Shown piece by piece: positions 44,382 through 54,112 of a stretch of 64,000 nucleotides of DNA. Numbering within the stretch: position 1 is the stretch's first letter; every line of letters starts with the position of its first letter. Position numbers and translations under genes: made by a program. The stretch spans positions 372,001 through 436,000 of the forward strand of contig CAVYTS010000012.1 in assembly GCA_963771305.1 (NCBI GenBank), read 5' to 3'. Source of the DNA: CAJCIT01 sp963771305 (GTDB lineage: Bacteria; Acidobacteriota; Terriglobia; Bryobacterales; Bryobacteraceae). The notes under the pieces are model-generated. The model was not told the origin of the DNA, did no database searches, and saw only the letters and a list, made by a program, of their open reading frames with translations.

Positions 44382-47300
44382 CTATACAGTCTCACCCTCA
44401 TGCGCTTCGTGGTCAATTTCCCGTTCGATGTGAATGGGCGGCTTCCTGCGCAGGAAGGTGTACATAATGGGCACAAAGATCAAGGTGGTGAAGGTCGCCA
44501 CCAACAGACCGCCGATAACGGCACGGCCCAGCGGGGCATTCTGTTCGCCGCCTTCTCCGAACCCCAGCGCCATCGGCAGCATGCCAATGATCATAGCCGC
44601 AGCGGTCATAATCACAGGGCGAATGCGAGTATACCCGGCAAGCAGCGCCGCGTCCATCGCATTATGGCCCTCGAAGCGCTGCTGGTTGGCAAACGTAACC
44701 ACCAGAATGCTGTTCGCAGTCGACACACCGATACACATAATGGAACCCATCAGCGAAGGCACGTTGAGAGTGGTTCCTGTGGCGAATAGCATCCACAGGA
44801 TTCCGGCGAGCGCCCCAGGAATGGCCATGAGGATGATAAACGGGTCGAGCCAGGACTGAAAGTTGACGACCATGAGCAAATAGACCAGAAGGATGGCAAA
44901 AAGAAGGCCGAGACCAAGCCTCACGAATGAGGACTGCATGGTTAGAACCTGGCCTCGCACAACGAAGAACGAGGCGGGCGGAATTTTATGTTGGAACTCG
45001 GCGACGATCTTCTCAACGTCGCCGGCAACCCCACCCAGATCTCGTCGATCGGTATTTGCATATACGTCGTACACAGGCTGAACATTGTAGTGATTAACGA
45101 TGGAGACACTGGAGGTTCGCTTAAACGTGGCCAGATTCTGCAGCAGTTGTGTGTCCCCGGGCGCGCCATAAGTCGTCATGTCGTTCACCGTGCCGGCTTG
45201 TGTGGTGCTGGCCGTTCGCTGCGAGCCGGAAGAAATGGGCGTTTTCTTAAGATCGTCTAGGCTTTGGATACGGTATTGAGGCGTTTGGACCCCGACATCA
45301 TAGTTGACACCGTTGTCGAAGTTCAGCCATTGGTTCGGAGCGACCTGACCGGAGCCGGCAAGCGATATCAACAGGCTATTGCTAACGTCGCGCTGGGTTA
45401 GACCTACCTGACCGGCTTTGGTCCGATCAACGTTGACCTGAACTTCGGGATAACCAACTTGCTGGTGGACGTGCACGTCGACCGCGCCAGGGACCTTTGC
45501 AATATGCCGAGCCAGTTCAACCGCAATGGAGTAATTCTTCGGATCGCGGCCAACTAACTGCACATCGATCGGCGCCGGTAAACCAAAATTGAGAATCTGA
45601 TTGGTTATATTGGCGGCCTGAAAGTAGAACAGAGCTTGAGGAAACTTCCCATTCAAGACCTTCCGAAGCTCGCGTTCGTAATGCTTGGTATCCACCTCGC
45701 GATTCTCCTTTAGCGAGATGAGAATGTCACCGTCGGATTGGCCGATTACGGATGAATCGCTAAAGGCGAGATTAAAACCTCCGTTGGGGAGGCCAATGTT
45801 GTCGAGGATGGTATCGAGGTCGCGGGCAGGGATGATGCGCCGGATCTCGTCCTCGATTTCCCCAAAAAGCCGCTCTGTCTCCTCAATCCGCGTCCCGACT
45901 GGCGCACGTACATGCATCCGCATTTGGCCGGAATCGACATACGGGAAGAAGTCGCGGCCCACGACAAAAAGAAGCAGCATCGAGCCGAAAACGAATACGC
46001 CGAAGCCGGTGGCAACCGGCCCCCGGTGATGGAGCGAAAAAGCCAGCAAGTCTTTATAACGCGCACGCAGCCGTTCGAACACTGCGTTGAACTTGCCGTG
46101 AATCAGCCAGAAAATGCCGGTACCGCCGACCGCATGACCTGCCTCGGCGTGCTCCCCGTGGACCTCCGACAATTGGCCGCCCAGTTTGGAGGTCGCCACA
46201 TTGGCGGCGTGCCCAGCGACAGATTCGCTGATCTCCGGGGTGTGTACAGCAAGACTTGCTGCGGCTGTGTACAGCTTTGCCTCGGCCCGAAGCAAGAAGT
46301 GAACCATCGTTGGCACGAGCGTTCGCGACAACAGGTAGGAGGCGAGCATAGCGAACACCACAGCTTCGGCCAGCGGCGTGAAAAGATACTTTGCCGCTCC
46401 GCTCAGTAGCAAAACCGGCACAAACACGATGCAGATGGCTAGCGTGGAAACAAACGCCGGGACCGCGATCTGCTGTGCGCCATCCAAGATCGCTTTGGTG
46501 ATCGGCTTCCGCAGGCCGAGATTGCGATGAATGTTCTCGATTTCGACCGTTGCGTCGTCGACCAGGATACCGACCGCGAGAGCAAGACCACCCAGGGTCA
46601 TGACATTCGTAGTTTGCCCGAGCAAGGCGAGAATAATCTCCGATGTCATGATTGACAGCGGAATGGAAATGCAGACGATGATGGTGCTGCGCCAGCTACC
46701 CAGAAAGAGCAGGATCATGAATCCCGTGAGCGCGGCGGCGATAATGGCTTCGCGAAGCACTCCGTTAATCGCCGCCCGAACGAACAGGCCCTGGTCGAAT
46801 AATTCCTTGATCTTGAGTTCCCGAGGCAGACCGGGTTTGAGCCGGGCCAGCTCTTTGCGAACACTCGTGATGATGTCGAGAGTCGATGCGCTTCCGCTCT
46901 TAAGGATGGTCAGCAGAGCAGCTCGACTCCCGTTTTCCCGCACGATGTTGGTCTGCACCGCGTAACCGTCACGAACCTGAGCTACGTCGCGCATATAGAC
47001 AGTCGCGCCGTTTACGGTCTTGATTGGAAGATCGTTCAGCTCTTGAACTTTCAGCGGGCTGCTGTTAACCCGGATGAGGTAGTCCCGATCTCCAAACTTC
47101 GCATCGCCGGCCGGCAGAATGAGGTTCTGCAAATTCAGCGCGTTGGAGATGTCGGTCGCAGAGAGTCCTTTGGCATACATTGCCTGTGGATCCAGATCGA
47201 CCATCACCTGGCGTGGTTTTCCTCCATACGGCAGCGGTATTGAGGCCCCTTGAACGGTGGCGAGGTTGGTGCGGATGAAATTTCTGCCAAGGTCAAAAAT

Positions 47301-47759
47301 CTGCTGCTCGGTAAGCGTTTTGCTACTCAAGCTCAACTGCAGGATGGGCACGCTGGAGGCTGTGTATTTAAGAATGGCCGGCGGGTATATGCCGGGAGGA
47401 AGTGCTCTGAGAATCGTTTGAGACACCGCTGTGATCTGTGCGATGGCTAATTCCACTTTGGCGTAGGGATGAAAGAAAACACGAACGACCGCCACGCCGT
47501 TGTACGATTGCGATTCAATGTGCTCGATGTCATTGACCGTGGTCGTCAGCGATCGTTCACTAATGGTGACAATTCGCTTTTCCATCTCCTCCGGCGAAAT
47601 TCCGGCATAGCTCCACACCAGGCTGACCACGGGGATGTCAATGTTCGGGAAAATGTCCGTCGGCATGACGAACACCGCGATAGCGCCGAGGATCGCGATC
47701 AATACCGACATGACAACGAATGTGTAGGGCCTGCGCAGGGCAAGCCGGACAATCCACAT
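44382..47759 (-). CDS. RND efflux permease (AcrB/MdtB-like)
   Basis: This 1125-aa inner-membrane pump has 12 helices in two repeats and two large periplasmic loops. TM4 carries the proton-relay Asp pair in VGILVDDATVEIENIHR. The TM10 Lys of AcrB-type drug pumps is not seen; the corresponding stretch reads CIGVSTANSILVVTFANQQ. The TM6-TM7 cytoplasmic loop has an insert of about 60 residues rich in His, Ala and Glu (SEVHGEHAEAGHAVGG). Substrate range is unknown. It is the first gene of the efflux operon. Confidence 0.95.
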   Translation of the reverse strand: MWIVRLALRRPYTFVVMSVLIAILGAIAVFVMPTDIFPNIDIPVVSLVWSYAGISPEEMEKRIVTISERSLTTTVNDIEHIESQSYNGVAVVRVFFHPYAKVELAIAQITAVSQTILRALPPGIYPPAILKYTASSVPILQLSLSSKTLTEQQIFDLGRNFIRTNLATVQGASIPLPYGGKPRQVMVDLDPQAMYAKGLSATDISNALNLQNLILPAGDAKFGDRDYLIRVNSSPLKVQELNDLPIKTVNGATVYMRDVAQVRDGYAVQTNIVRENGSRAALLTILKSGSASTLDIITSVRKELARLKPGLPRELKIKELFDQGLFVRAAINGVLREAIIAAALTGFMILLFLGSWRSTIIVCISIPLSIMTSEIILALLGQTTNVMTLGGLALAVGILVDDATVEIENIHRNLGLRKPITKAILDGAQQIAVPAFVSTLAICIVFVPVLLLSGAAKYLFTPLAEAVVFAMLASYLLSRTLVPTMVHFLLRAEAKLYTAAASLAVHTPEISESVAGHAANVATSKLGGQLSEVHGEHAEAGHAVGGTGIFWLIHGKFNAVFERLRARYKDLLAFSLHHRGPVATGFGVFVFGSMLLLFVVGRDFFPYVDSGQMRMHVRAPVGTRIEETERLFGEIEDEIRRIIPARDLDTILDNIGLPNGGFNLAFSDSSVIGQSDGDILISLKENREVDTKHYERELRKVLNGKFPQALFYFQAANITNQILNFGLPAPIDVQLVGRDPKNYSIAVELARHIAKVPGAVDVHVHQQVGYPEVQVNVDRTKAGQVGLTQRDVSNSLLISLAGSGQVAPNQWLNFDNGVNYDVGVQTPQYRIQSLDDLKKTPISSGSQRTASTTQAGTVNDMTTYGAPGDTQLLQNLATFKRTSSVSIVNHYNVQPVYDVYANTDRRDLGGVAGDVEKIVAEFQHKIPPASFFVVRGQVLTMQSSFVRLGLGLLFAILLVYLLMVVNFQSWLDPFIILMAIPGALAGILWMLFATGTTLNVPSLMGSIMCIGVSTANSILVVTFANQQRFEGHNAMDAALLAGYTRIRPVIMTAAAMIIGMLPMALGFGEGGEQNAPLGRAVIGGLLVATFTTLIFVPIMYTFLRRKPPIHIEREIDHEAHEGETV

Positions 47760-48123
47760 ACACTAAACTCCTGTACGGTGAGGCAGGCTCGTTTAAGATT
47801 TGGGCCTAAGAAGCAATGGCGAAGGATACAAGCCCTACGTTACGCCGCTCCCGACTAAGTTATTGATGAACGTGGCCTTATGACGTAGCCCTGCCAACCC
47901 GGTGCCCGCTTCGGCGCCTACTCAAGCGGCTTCCAATTGGGCGACAGCAGCTACGAATCCGCCGGCAGCAGAGGCGAACGGTGCCCGTTCGTGCTCTTTT
48001 CATCATAGCGGGCTCGTGGCTTGGCCTAATTCTCGCCGCCGTCATTTGTGGGCGCTGCCCACAGCTTTGGGAATGGACGGAGTGCTGCGGCGTCTTCCTA
48101 CGTTCCTGAAAGAATAGACCGAT
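47760..48123. other. Divergent intergenic region (364 bp)
   Basis: This lies between the RND pump (-) and the serine hydrolase (+). A 71-residue open frame (47902-48117, +) has no recognisable features and is not called. No clear promoter, hairpin or repeat was identified. Confidence 0.4.
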
Positions 48124-49326
48124 ATGTATCCTCCCCGCCTTCGGCCGGCTTTCGCAGGTGCTCTTATGATCTTTCTTTTTGCCCATGTCCCCGCCCCGGC
48201 GGCGACCTTTTCTGAAGCAGACCTCAAAGCGTTCTACGATGCCGGGCTGAAAAAAAATGGAATCGTCGGTAGCAGCCTCTTCGTGATCCGGGACAAGGAG
48301 GTGGTGGCCAAAGAGTTCTACGGCGAAGCCCGCAGAGATCCAGCTCGCCCGGTAGACGAGAACACAGCCTACCACTGGGCATCGATTACCAAAACCTTCA
48401 CCGGCATCGCCATTATGCAGCTACGCGACCGTGGCCTGCTGAAGCTGGATGATCCCATAGTCAAGTACGTGCCGGAGCTCCGGGAGATCCATGACCGATG
48501 GGGCCCTGTCGACGACATCACCATCCGTCAGGCGATGACCCATAGTACGGGCTTGCGGCGCGCAACTTGGCTCTGGGGTGGCGACAAACCCTGGCATCCG
48601 TTCGAACCGACGAAATGGTCTCAGATCGTGGCCATGCTGCCCTATACCGAGGTCGAATTGAAACCGGGGATCCGCTTCAGTTATTCGAATCTGGCAGTTG
48701 TGTTCCTGGGCCAGATTATCGAGAGGTTGAGTGGTGACGACTACGAGGTCTATATCGACAAAAACATTCTGAACCCTCTTCAGATGTATCAGAGTTATTT
48801 CGACCGCTCGCCCTACCATTTGCTTAAATACAGGTCGGCGAGCTTCAACCTTTCCGAGGGATCGTTGAAGGAAGCGCCTTTCAACTTTGATTCGGGCATC
48901 ACCGTTTCAAACGGCGGGCTGAATGCTCCGCTGACCGACATGACGAAATACATCGAGTTCCTGCTTGGAAATACGCCCCAAAACGGCGATGACGATCTCG
49001 TGCTGAAGCGCTCCTCGCTTGAGGAGATGTTCCAGCCGCAGCTGAAGATCTTATCGAGCGACCCATTGTCGCCCAATGGGCACGATGAGAAGGAGTCCGT
49101 GGGACTTTCATTCTTCATCCTTGACGATCATGGCCGGCGATTCATACGACACAGTGGCAGCCAGAACGCCTTCATCACCCACTTCTATCTGCAACCCGAG
49201 TCGAAACGCGCCTACATCGTCGCTTTCAATACGGACGCCACGGATAAGGATCGGAACACCCAGCAATTCGACACCGAGTTACGAGACTATTTGTTTGAGC
49301 ACTTCTTCGCCGGACCGCGCCTATAA
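48124..49326 (+). CDS. Exported serine hydrolase of the class C beta-lactamase/esterase fold
   Basis: This 400-aa protein has a signal sequence (PAFAGALMIFLFAHVPAPA) and the penicillin-binding serine fold: Ser-x-x-Lys in HWASITKTFTGIAIM, Tyr-x-Asn in RFSYSNLAVVFLG, and His-x-Gly in RFIRHSGSQNAFI. This pattern is shared by class C beta-lactamases, DD-peptidases and EstB-type esterases; the sequence does not decide between them, and KTG is replaced by HSG, more common in esterases or peptidases. It is convergent with the next gene (6-bp overlap). Confidence 0.9.
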   Translation: MYPPRLRPAFAGALMIFLFAHVPAPAATFSEADLKAFYDAGLKKNGIVGSSLFVIRDKEVVAKEFYGEARRDPARPVDENTAYHWASITKTFTGIAIMQLRDRGLLKLDDPIVKYVPELREIHDRWGPVDDITIRQAMTHSTGLRRATWLWGGDKPWHPFEPTKWSQIVAMLPYTEVELKPGIRFSYSNLAVVFLGQIIERLSGDDYEVYIDKNILNPLQMYQSYFDRSPYHLLKYRSASFNLSEGSLKEAPFNFDSGITVSNGGLNAPLTDMTKYIEFLLGNTPQNGDDDLVLKRSSLEEMFQPQLKILSSDPLSPNGHDEKESVGLSFFILDDHGRRFIRHSGSQNAFITHFYLQPESKRAYIVAFNTDATDKDRNTQQFDTELRDYLFEHFFAGPRL

Positions 49327-49800
49327 CGCCCGGACATAGTCGGCCGCCGCAACCCAGCCCATTTCGCCGAACCCGGCAATCAGGTAAATGTCAGTGATGG
49401 TCATCCGATAAAGGGCGAAGTCGCCAAAGTCGATGTACAAAGACGAACTCGGATGCCGCCGCAGATACGTAGCGCGAGCCGCCTCAGTCTCGCTACCGGC
49501 AACGACGCTGACCGTGCCCATCACATTCACGCGGGCAGCTGAGAGAGGATCTTGCAAGGCCTCCTCCTCGAAAACCAGCAGACTTGCTTTCGGCTCCTCA
49601 AGCAGGTTGCATGTGTGAACAGCCAACGTGCTGAAGAGGAAGAGCGGCCTGCCGTGATCGTCCACCGCATAGTTCGTTAGCGAAGCGTAGGGGTATCCGG
49701 CGAGCCGGCTTGAGATGGTCGCGAGGATCCCCACCCCGCGCTGTTCGACCAGTTCTCGCGCTGCCCTTGGCCGTCGGGCTTCATCTAAATCGGAATCCAC
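49321..49800 (-). CDS. FMN-binding split-barrel (HugZ/PNPOx-like) protein
   Basis: About 159 aa, consistent with a single split-barrel flavin domain: GILATISSRLAGYPYASLTN, LFLFSTLAVHTCNLLEEPKA and ASLLVFEEEALQDPLSAARV (FMN-contact strands), then LYIDFGDFALYRMTITDIYL. Related proteins include haem-utilisation HugZ and general FMN oxidoreductases; no haem-binding His-rich loop is obvious. GTG 49800 is chosen because AGGAGG precedes it by three bases, a short spacing; the frame is open to 50010 but the extra residues are Arg/Pro-rich and unconserved. Confidence 0.75.
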   Translation of the reverse strand: MDSDLDEARRPRAARELVEQRGVGILATISSRLAGYPYASLTNYAVDDHGRPLFLFSTLAVHTCNLLEEPKASLLVFEEEALQDPLSAARVNVMGTVSVVAGSETEAARATYLRRHPSSSLYIDFGDFALYRMTITDIYLIAGFGEMGWVAAADYVRAL

Positions 49801-50048
49801 AATCCTCCTAAGAACCCCGCGCCGGGGGATGGCAGAAGTGGGACTGGACGCCCACCTCGGGCTCCACTCCATTTTCGCAATAAATCGTCGCGTCACCGGT
49901 TGGCGAGTAAGAGTGGCTTGCGCAGCGTTCGAAGAGTCGGGCGTGGGCGCCCGGCGCGGGCCTGGGGCCCGCCCCACTTCGATTACTTGGGAGCGGGTTG
50001 GCTTACACACGCGTCTTCAGCATAGCGGGTGAGCTTTCCGGCGCTAAT

Positions 50049-50171
50049 GCTGGCCTGTGACCCACTGGGGTCACAGATTGTTTCAACCCGGCTTCAGCCG
50101 GTGGCCTTGCTGGCCTGTGACCCACTGGGTGTCGCGTCACAGATTGTTTCAACCCGGCTTCAGCCGGTGGC
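50049..50171. repeat. Two tandem palindromic repeats (57 and 63 bp)
   Basis: Copy 1 is 50049-50105 and copy 2 is 50109-50171, identical except that copy 2 has six extra bases in the first hairpin loop. Each copy has hairpin A (CTGTGACCC...TCACAG) and hairpin B (CCGGCTTCAGCCGG), joined by ATTGTTTCAAC. They lie between the enolase stop and the FMN-protein gene. They resemble a REP/BIME unit and may end or stabilise the operon mRNA. Confidence 0.65.
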
Positions 50172-50225
50172 TTGGCTGAGATCTGTGCTGGAGTTTCCCC
50201 AGAGACTAATGGTCCGGAAAGGTCT

Positions 50226-51533
50226 CTATCCCTCGATCTTCCCTTGCCGAAAGTCTAACCGCGCTCTTTGAAAACCGATGAACCCAGCGCGCGGGCCGAG
50301 GTCGCGTTGGATGCGCAACACTTCGTTCCACTTCACCATTCGCTCGCTGCGTGCGAACGAGCCGACCTTCAGTTGACCCGCATTGGTCGCAATGGCGAGA
50401 TGAGAAATGAAACCATCTTCGGTTTCGCCAGAGCGCGCGGAGACGATTGGCTGCCAGCCGGCCGATTGGGTGAGGCGAATCGCCTCAATGGTCTCGGTGA
50501 CAGTACCAATCTGGTTTAGCTTGATGAGCACTGCATTGGCGACTTGTTTTTCTATGCCGGTCCGTATGCGTTGGGCGTTGGTAGTGAACAAGTCGTCGCC
50601 AACAAGTTGGATCTTCGCTCCCAGCTCGCGCGTGATTTGGCGCCAGCCTTCCCAGTCGGTGTCGGCCATGGGGTCTTCAATCGAGACGATCGGGAACCGG
50701 TCGCACCAATCCGCCATCAGGGCGCCCAACTCGCTGGACGTGAATTCGCGTTTTTCCAAGTTGAAGCGGTAACGGCTTGTCTTCTCGTCATAGAGATCGC
50801 TGGCGGCAATGTCCAACGCAATCGCGGCGTCCCGACCTGGAGTGTAGCCTGCGCGGACTATTGCTTCCACAATCAGCTGCATCGCGTCTTCATTGCGTTC
50901 GAACGCCGGCCAGAATCCACCCTCGTCAGCGACGCCAAAGTATTTGTGGCGGCTGCGGAGGATGTCGCCTGCGGCGTGATAGACGTTGTGGGTGATCTCA
51001 ATCACCTCATCGAAGCTTTGGGCGCCGACGGCGATCAGCATGAAATCCTGCACGTCGGTCCGCCAGTTCGCGTGTGCGCCGCCGCCGATGATTTGGATTT
51101 CCGGGACCGGCAGAAGCGTGCCCTTACCTTCGCCGAGGTAGGCGTACAACGGCTCATTCCGCGCGGCGGCGGCGGCGTTTGCGGCAGCCATGGACACAGG
51201 AAGAATCGCGTTGGCACCAAGGCGGGCTTTGTTGGGTGTGCCATCGAGCTCGATGAGCCTCTTGTCGATAGCGTGCTGGTCAAACACATCCGCGCCCAAC
51301 AACGCTGAAGCAATTTCATTTTGGATATTCGCGAGGGCCTTGAAGACGGACTTTCCACGAAAGCGCTTCGGGTCGCCATCGCGCAATTCAAGTGCCTCGA
51401 ATTGCCCGGTGGAAGCGCCGGATGGAGCAAGACCACGCCCACGCACGCCGCTCGCCAGCGTCAATTCCACTTCGACGGTGGGCACGCCGCGCGAGTCGTA
51501 ACTCTGCCACGCAGCGATGGAAGCAATTTTCAT
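50226..51533 (-). CDS. Divergent enolase-family protein
   Basis: This 435-aa protein has the enolase fold with metal ligands D241 (IALDIAASD), E286 (VSIEDPM) and D313 (VGDDLF), catalytic Lys338 (VLIKLNQIGT), E204 (ADEGGF) and loop Ser/Ala (APSGASTG). It departs at the active site: SHRSGETED is SARSGETED (Ala366 in place of the conserved His), QEFM is QDFM (Asp163), and DEGGFAPN is DEGGFWPA. It may be a weak enolase or act on a related phospho-acid. It is coupled by a 4-bp overlap to the kinase gene upstream. Confidence 0.9.
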   Translation of the reverse strand: MKIASIAAWQSYDSRGVPTVEVELTLASGVRGRGLAPSGASTGQFEALELRDGDPKRFRGKSVFKALANIQNEIASALLGADVFDQHAIDKRLIELDGTPNKARLGANAILPVSMAAANAAAAARNEPLYAYLGEGKGTLLPVPEIQIIGGGAHANWRTDVQDFMLIAVGAQSFDEVIEITHNVYHAAGDILRSRHKYFGVADEGGFWPAFERNEDAMQLIVEAIVRAGYTPGRDAAIALDIAASDLYDEKTSRYRFNLEKREFTSSELGALMADWCDRFPIVSIEDPMADTDWEGWRQITRELGAKIQLVGDDLFTTNAQRIRTGIEKQVANAVLIKLNQIGTVTETIEAIRLTQSAGWQPIVSARSGETEDGFISHLAIATNAGQLKVGSFARSERMVKWNEVLRIQRDLGPRAGFIGFQRARLDFRQGKIEG

Positions 51534-52558
51534 GCGGTGACCATGAAGGGTGATGCGTTAAATAGTTCCGTGAACCAGATTTCGCTTAAGCGGGCGAGAT
51601 TCTTGGGCGGTGACGGCAAGTGTTGGTGTACGAAGTCGCGGATGAATTGCTGCTTGCGCAGTGTCAAGTATTCCACCGGCGATTTGCCATCGACTCGGGC
51701 CAGCAGCAGCAACAACAGCAACGGAATGACTCGCTGCTCGACGAAGCCGGACTTGCCGCTACGTCGGCCCTCCGCGTACGTTTGCCAGAATGCGGCGATC
51801 ATACTTTCGATGTCCAAACGTCGAGGCGCATGATGCAGCGACTTCAGGAACAAGTGATTCAGACAAAACGCGACATCAAACGCGGGCTCACCGTACCAGG
51901 CGACCTCGCAGTCGAGCAGAACCATACGATCGCCACTGATTAGAATGTTCTTCGGACTGAAATCACCGTGCACGAGGACCTCGTGGGTCTCTTCGATGCG
52001 CTGGGCTTCGGCAAAAAACAGTTCGCGCAGCTCGGGATTCCGGTTGCCTGTCGTCAACAGGTAGGGCTCAATGCGAAGCTGGTGGAAATTCTCCGTGGTA
52101 TCGAATTGGTTCCACAGCCTCATGTTGAAACTGGTGCGGCGGTGGATCTCGCCGAGGATCTTTCCGGCAAGTGCAGCGTGTTCGGGGCGGCAGTCGCCCG
52201 CCAGCAGCAGTTGTTTCCAGTTCGTAAATCCTTCGCCGAGGCATTCCATACCGAAGTAGCCGGCATCTGGGTTGACGAAACGCAGCTTCGGCACAGTGCC
52301 GGGCATTAACCTGCCGACGTACTCAAGGTATCTCCACTCTGTTTCATTGCGGCTGACATCGGCAAACCAGTTGTCCTTGACCCTCAACTTCGGCAGTGCG
52401 CGTTTGACAACGAACTTTTCGTCGCCGTCTTCCACCAGATAAAGCTCGCTCGACACACCGCCGCTCACTGGCGTGAGGCGGGCGTGTGCGTCACGAACGT
52501 GTCCATCGCGACGCAGCATCTCGAGAAACTGGGCGGCTTGGGACGGTTCGGGGCTCAT
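51530..52558 (-). CDS. APH-fold small-molecule kinase (phosphotransferase family)
   Basis: This 342-aa protein has the aminoglycoside-phosphotransferase fold: N-lobe Lys in EKFVVKRALPKL, catalytic Asp/Asn loop VHGDFSPKNILIS, and metal-binding VLLDCEVAWYGEPAFDVAFC. The family phosphorylates sugars, amino alcohols and antibiotics; position downstream of a sugar porter makes a sugar or polyol kinase most likely. Stop and start overlap the neighbours by 4 bp on both sides (52555-52558; 51530-51533). Confidence 0.88.
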   Translation of the reverse strand: MSPEPSQAAQFLEMLRRDGHVRDAHARLTPVSGGVSSELYLVEDGDEKFVVKRALPKLRVKDNWFADVSRNETEWRYLEYVGRLMPGTVPKLRFVNPDAGYFGMECLGEGFTNWKQLLLAGDCRPEHAALAGKILGEIHRRTSFNMRLWNQFDTTENFHQLRIEPYLLTTGNRNPELRELFFAEAQRIEETHEVLVHGDFSPKNILISGDRMVLLDCEVAWYGEPAFDVAFCLNHLFLKSLHHAPRRLDIESMIAAFWQTYAEGRRSGKSGFVEQRVIPLLLLLLLARVDGKSPVEYLTLRKQQFIRDFVHQHLPSPPKNLARLSEIWFTELFNASPFMVTA

Positions 52559-54000
52559 CGGGAATCGATCAGTTGGTGCTCAATTTGCTCCAGCGTCTTC
52601 CCTTTCGTTTCGGGCAGCTTGAAGTAGATGAACAGGAACCCTGCGAGGCAGATGCCGGCGTAGACCCAAAAGCACTGCGCCAAGCCGAGCTTTTCATAGA
52701 TCACGGGGAAGGTTTGCGAGAGCACGAAGTTGCCTAACCATAGGGCCACGACGGAAACGGACATGGCGCCGCCACGAATGCGGTTCGGAAAGATCTCAGA
52801 AAGAATGACCCAAGTGATGGGGGCCAGTGAATAGCAGTAACATGCAATGGCGGCAATGACGAGGATAACCGGAACCGGTCCCTTCATGTTTTCGTGATAC
52901 GCCCAGCCCGTGGCCAGGTAGATGAGCGTGAGCCCGAACGCGCCGCTCAACATCAGTGCGCGCCGTCCCCAGCGATCCACCGTGCCGATGGCCACGAATG
53001 TCATCAACACGCCGACGACGCCGGTGATGACGATGCTGAACAGGATGCCGGACACGGCATAACCGGCCCCGGCAAAAATACGAGAACCGTATTGGTAGAT
53101 GACATTGATGCCGCACCACTGCTGGAACACGGCGATGACGATGCCGAGCAGAAGAATCTTACGCATCTTCGGTTCCAGGAGTTCGCGCAGGTCGACCTTG
53201 TCGATTTCGTTCACCAGCGTCGCTTCAATTTCCTTGAGTGAACGCTCGGCGTAGACGGGGCCCCCGATTTTGGCAAGCAGTCGCAGCGACCTTCCGGAAC
53301 GCCCTTTCTTCGCCAGCCAGCGGGGACTCTCCGGCACGAAGAACATGGCAATGAAGAAAACGGCGGCGGGTACGGCGGTGACGCGGAACATCCAGCGCCA
53401 AGCCTCCTGCACATTCCAGGAATCAAACGGAATCTGCTCGACCGTGGAACCGGCTGGGGTGGGCTGCGCGATCAGCCAGTTGACGATTTGCGCGAGCATT
53501 ACACCGAGGGCGATGGTGAGTTGGTAGACTGCGACCAAACGGCCTCGCATGTGGGCCGGCGCGACTTCGGCGATGTATAGCGGAGCGACATTAGACGCGA
53601 TGCCGATGGCGATCCCACCGACCAGGCGGTTCGCGACGAAAAACAGAAAATTTGGCGCCATGCCCGTGCCAATGGAGGTAACGACGAAGAGGAGGCCCGA
53701 GGCGACCAGGAGCGGCTTGCGCCCGAACTTGTCGCTCAGTGCGCCCGCGCCCGCAGCCCCGACCAACGCGCCAATCAGCGCACTGCTCATGGCCCAGCCG
53801 ATTTCGAGCGAACTCACCAGGTGAAAGTATTTCTCGTAAAAAAGTTCGGCGCCGCCGATGACGACCCAATCGTAGCCGAACATCAGCCCGCCCATCGCAG
53901 CGGTTAAGGCGATGGCGAAAATGTAGGCGCGGTTGAATTGGGCGTCCCCATCGAAGGTCGTGGCTGATGTTTGCCGCTTGCTGAATGAATCGGATAGCAA
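52555..54000 (-). CDS. Sugar-porter family MFS transporter
   Basis: This 481-aa carrier has 12 helices. Sugar-porter signatures: GGLMFGYDWVVIGGAELFYE in TM1, GALSDKFGRKPLLVASGLLF (loop 2-3), RLVGGIAIGIASNVAPLYIA, EVAPAHMRGRLVAVYQL, QQWCGINVIYQYG and the C-terminal FKLPETKGKTLEQIEHQL. Proton- or sodium-coupled uptake of a hexose, pentose or polyol is expected. It heads a three-gene coupled operon with the kinase and divergent enolase. No promoter was recognised upstream. Confidence 0.94.
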   Translation of the reverse strand: MLSDSFSKRQTSATTFDGDAQFNRAYIFAIALTAAMGGLMFGYDWVVIGGAELFYEKYFHLVSSLEIGWAMSSALIGALVGAAGAGALSDKFGRKPLLVASGLLFVVTSIGTGMAPNFLFFVANRLVGGIAIGIASNVAPLYIAEVAPAHMRGRLVAVYQLTIALGVMLAQIVNWLIAQPTPAGSTVEQIPFDSWNVQEAWRWMFRVTAVPAAVFFIAMFFVPESPRWLAKKGRSGRSLRLLAKIGGPVYAERSLKEIEATLVNEIDKVDLRELLEPKMRKILLLGIVIAVFQQWCGINVIYQYGSRIFAGAGYAVSGILFSIVITGVVGVLMTFVAIGTVDRWGRRALMLSGAFGLTLIYLATGWAYHENMKGPVPVILVIAAIACYCYSLAPITWVILSEIFPNRIRGGAMSVSVVALWLGNFVLSQTFPVIYEKLGLAQCFWVYAGICLAGFLFIYFKLPETKGKTLEQIEHQLIDSR

Positions 54001-54112
54001 ATGGTTGCCCTGGGCGGGGGGTAGTCAGTAAACAAGCATTCTATCTTCAGTCAGAAAGAGTCGTGCCGGCCCCGTTAACACATCGGTCCCGGGAAGGGAT
54101 GTCTAGACTGGC

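Noticed and set aside
47902..48117. 71-aa ORF in the spacer before the serine hydrolase
   Set aside because: Ala/Arg-rich low-complexity product with no family resemblance and no ribosome-binding site seen.
50049..50171. Possible CRISPR mini-array
   Set aside because: Only two units, directly adjacent with a 3-base gap and no spacers; the units are palindromic pairs rather than CRISPR repeats, and no cas gene is nearby.
50544..51308. Plus-strand ORF of 254 aa opposite the enolase-family gene
   Set aside because: Antisense to a gene with identifiable metal ligands and catalytic residues; no independent support.
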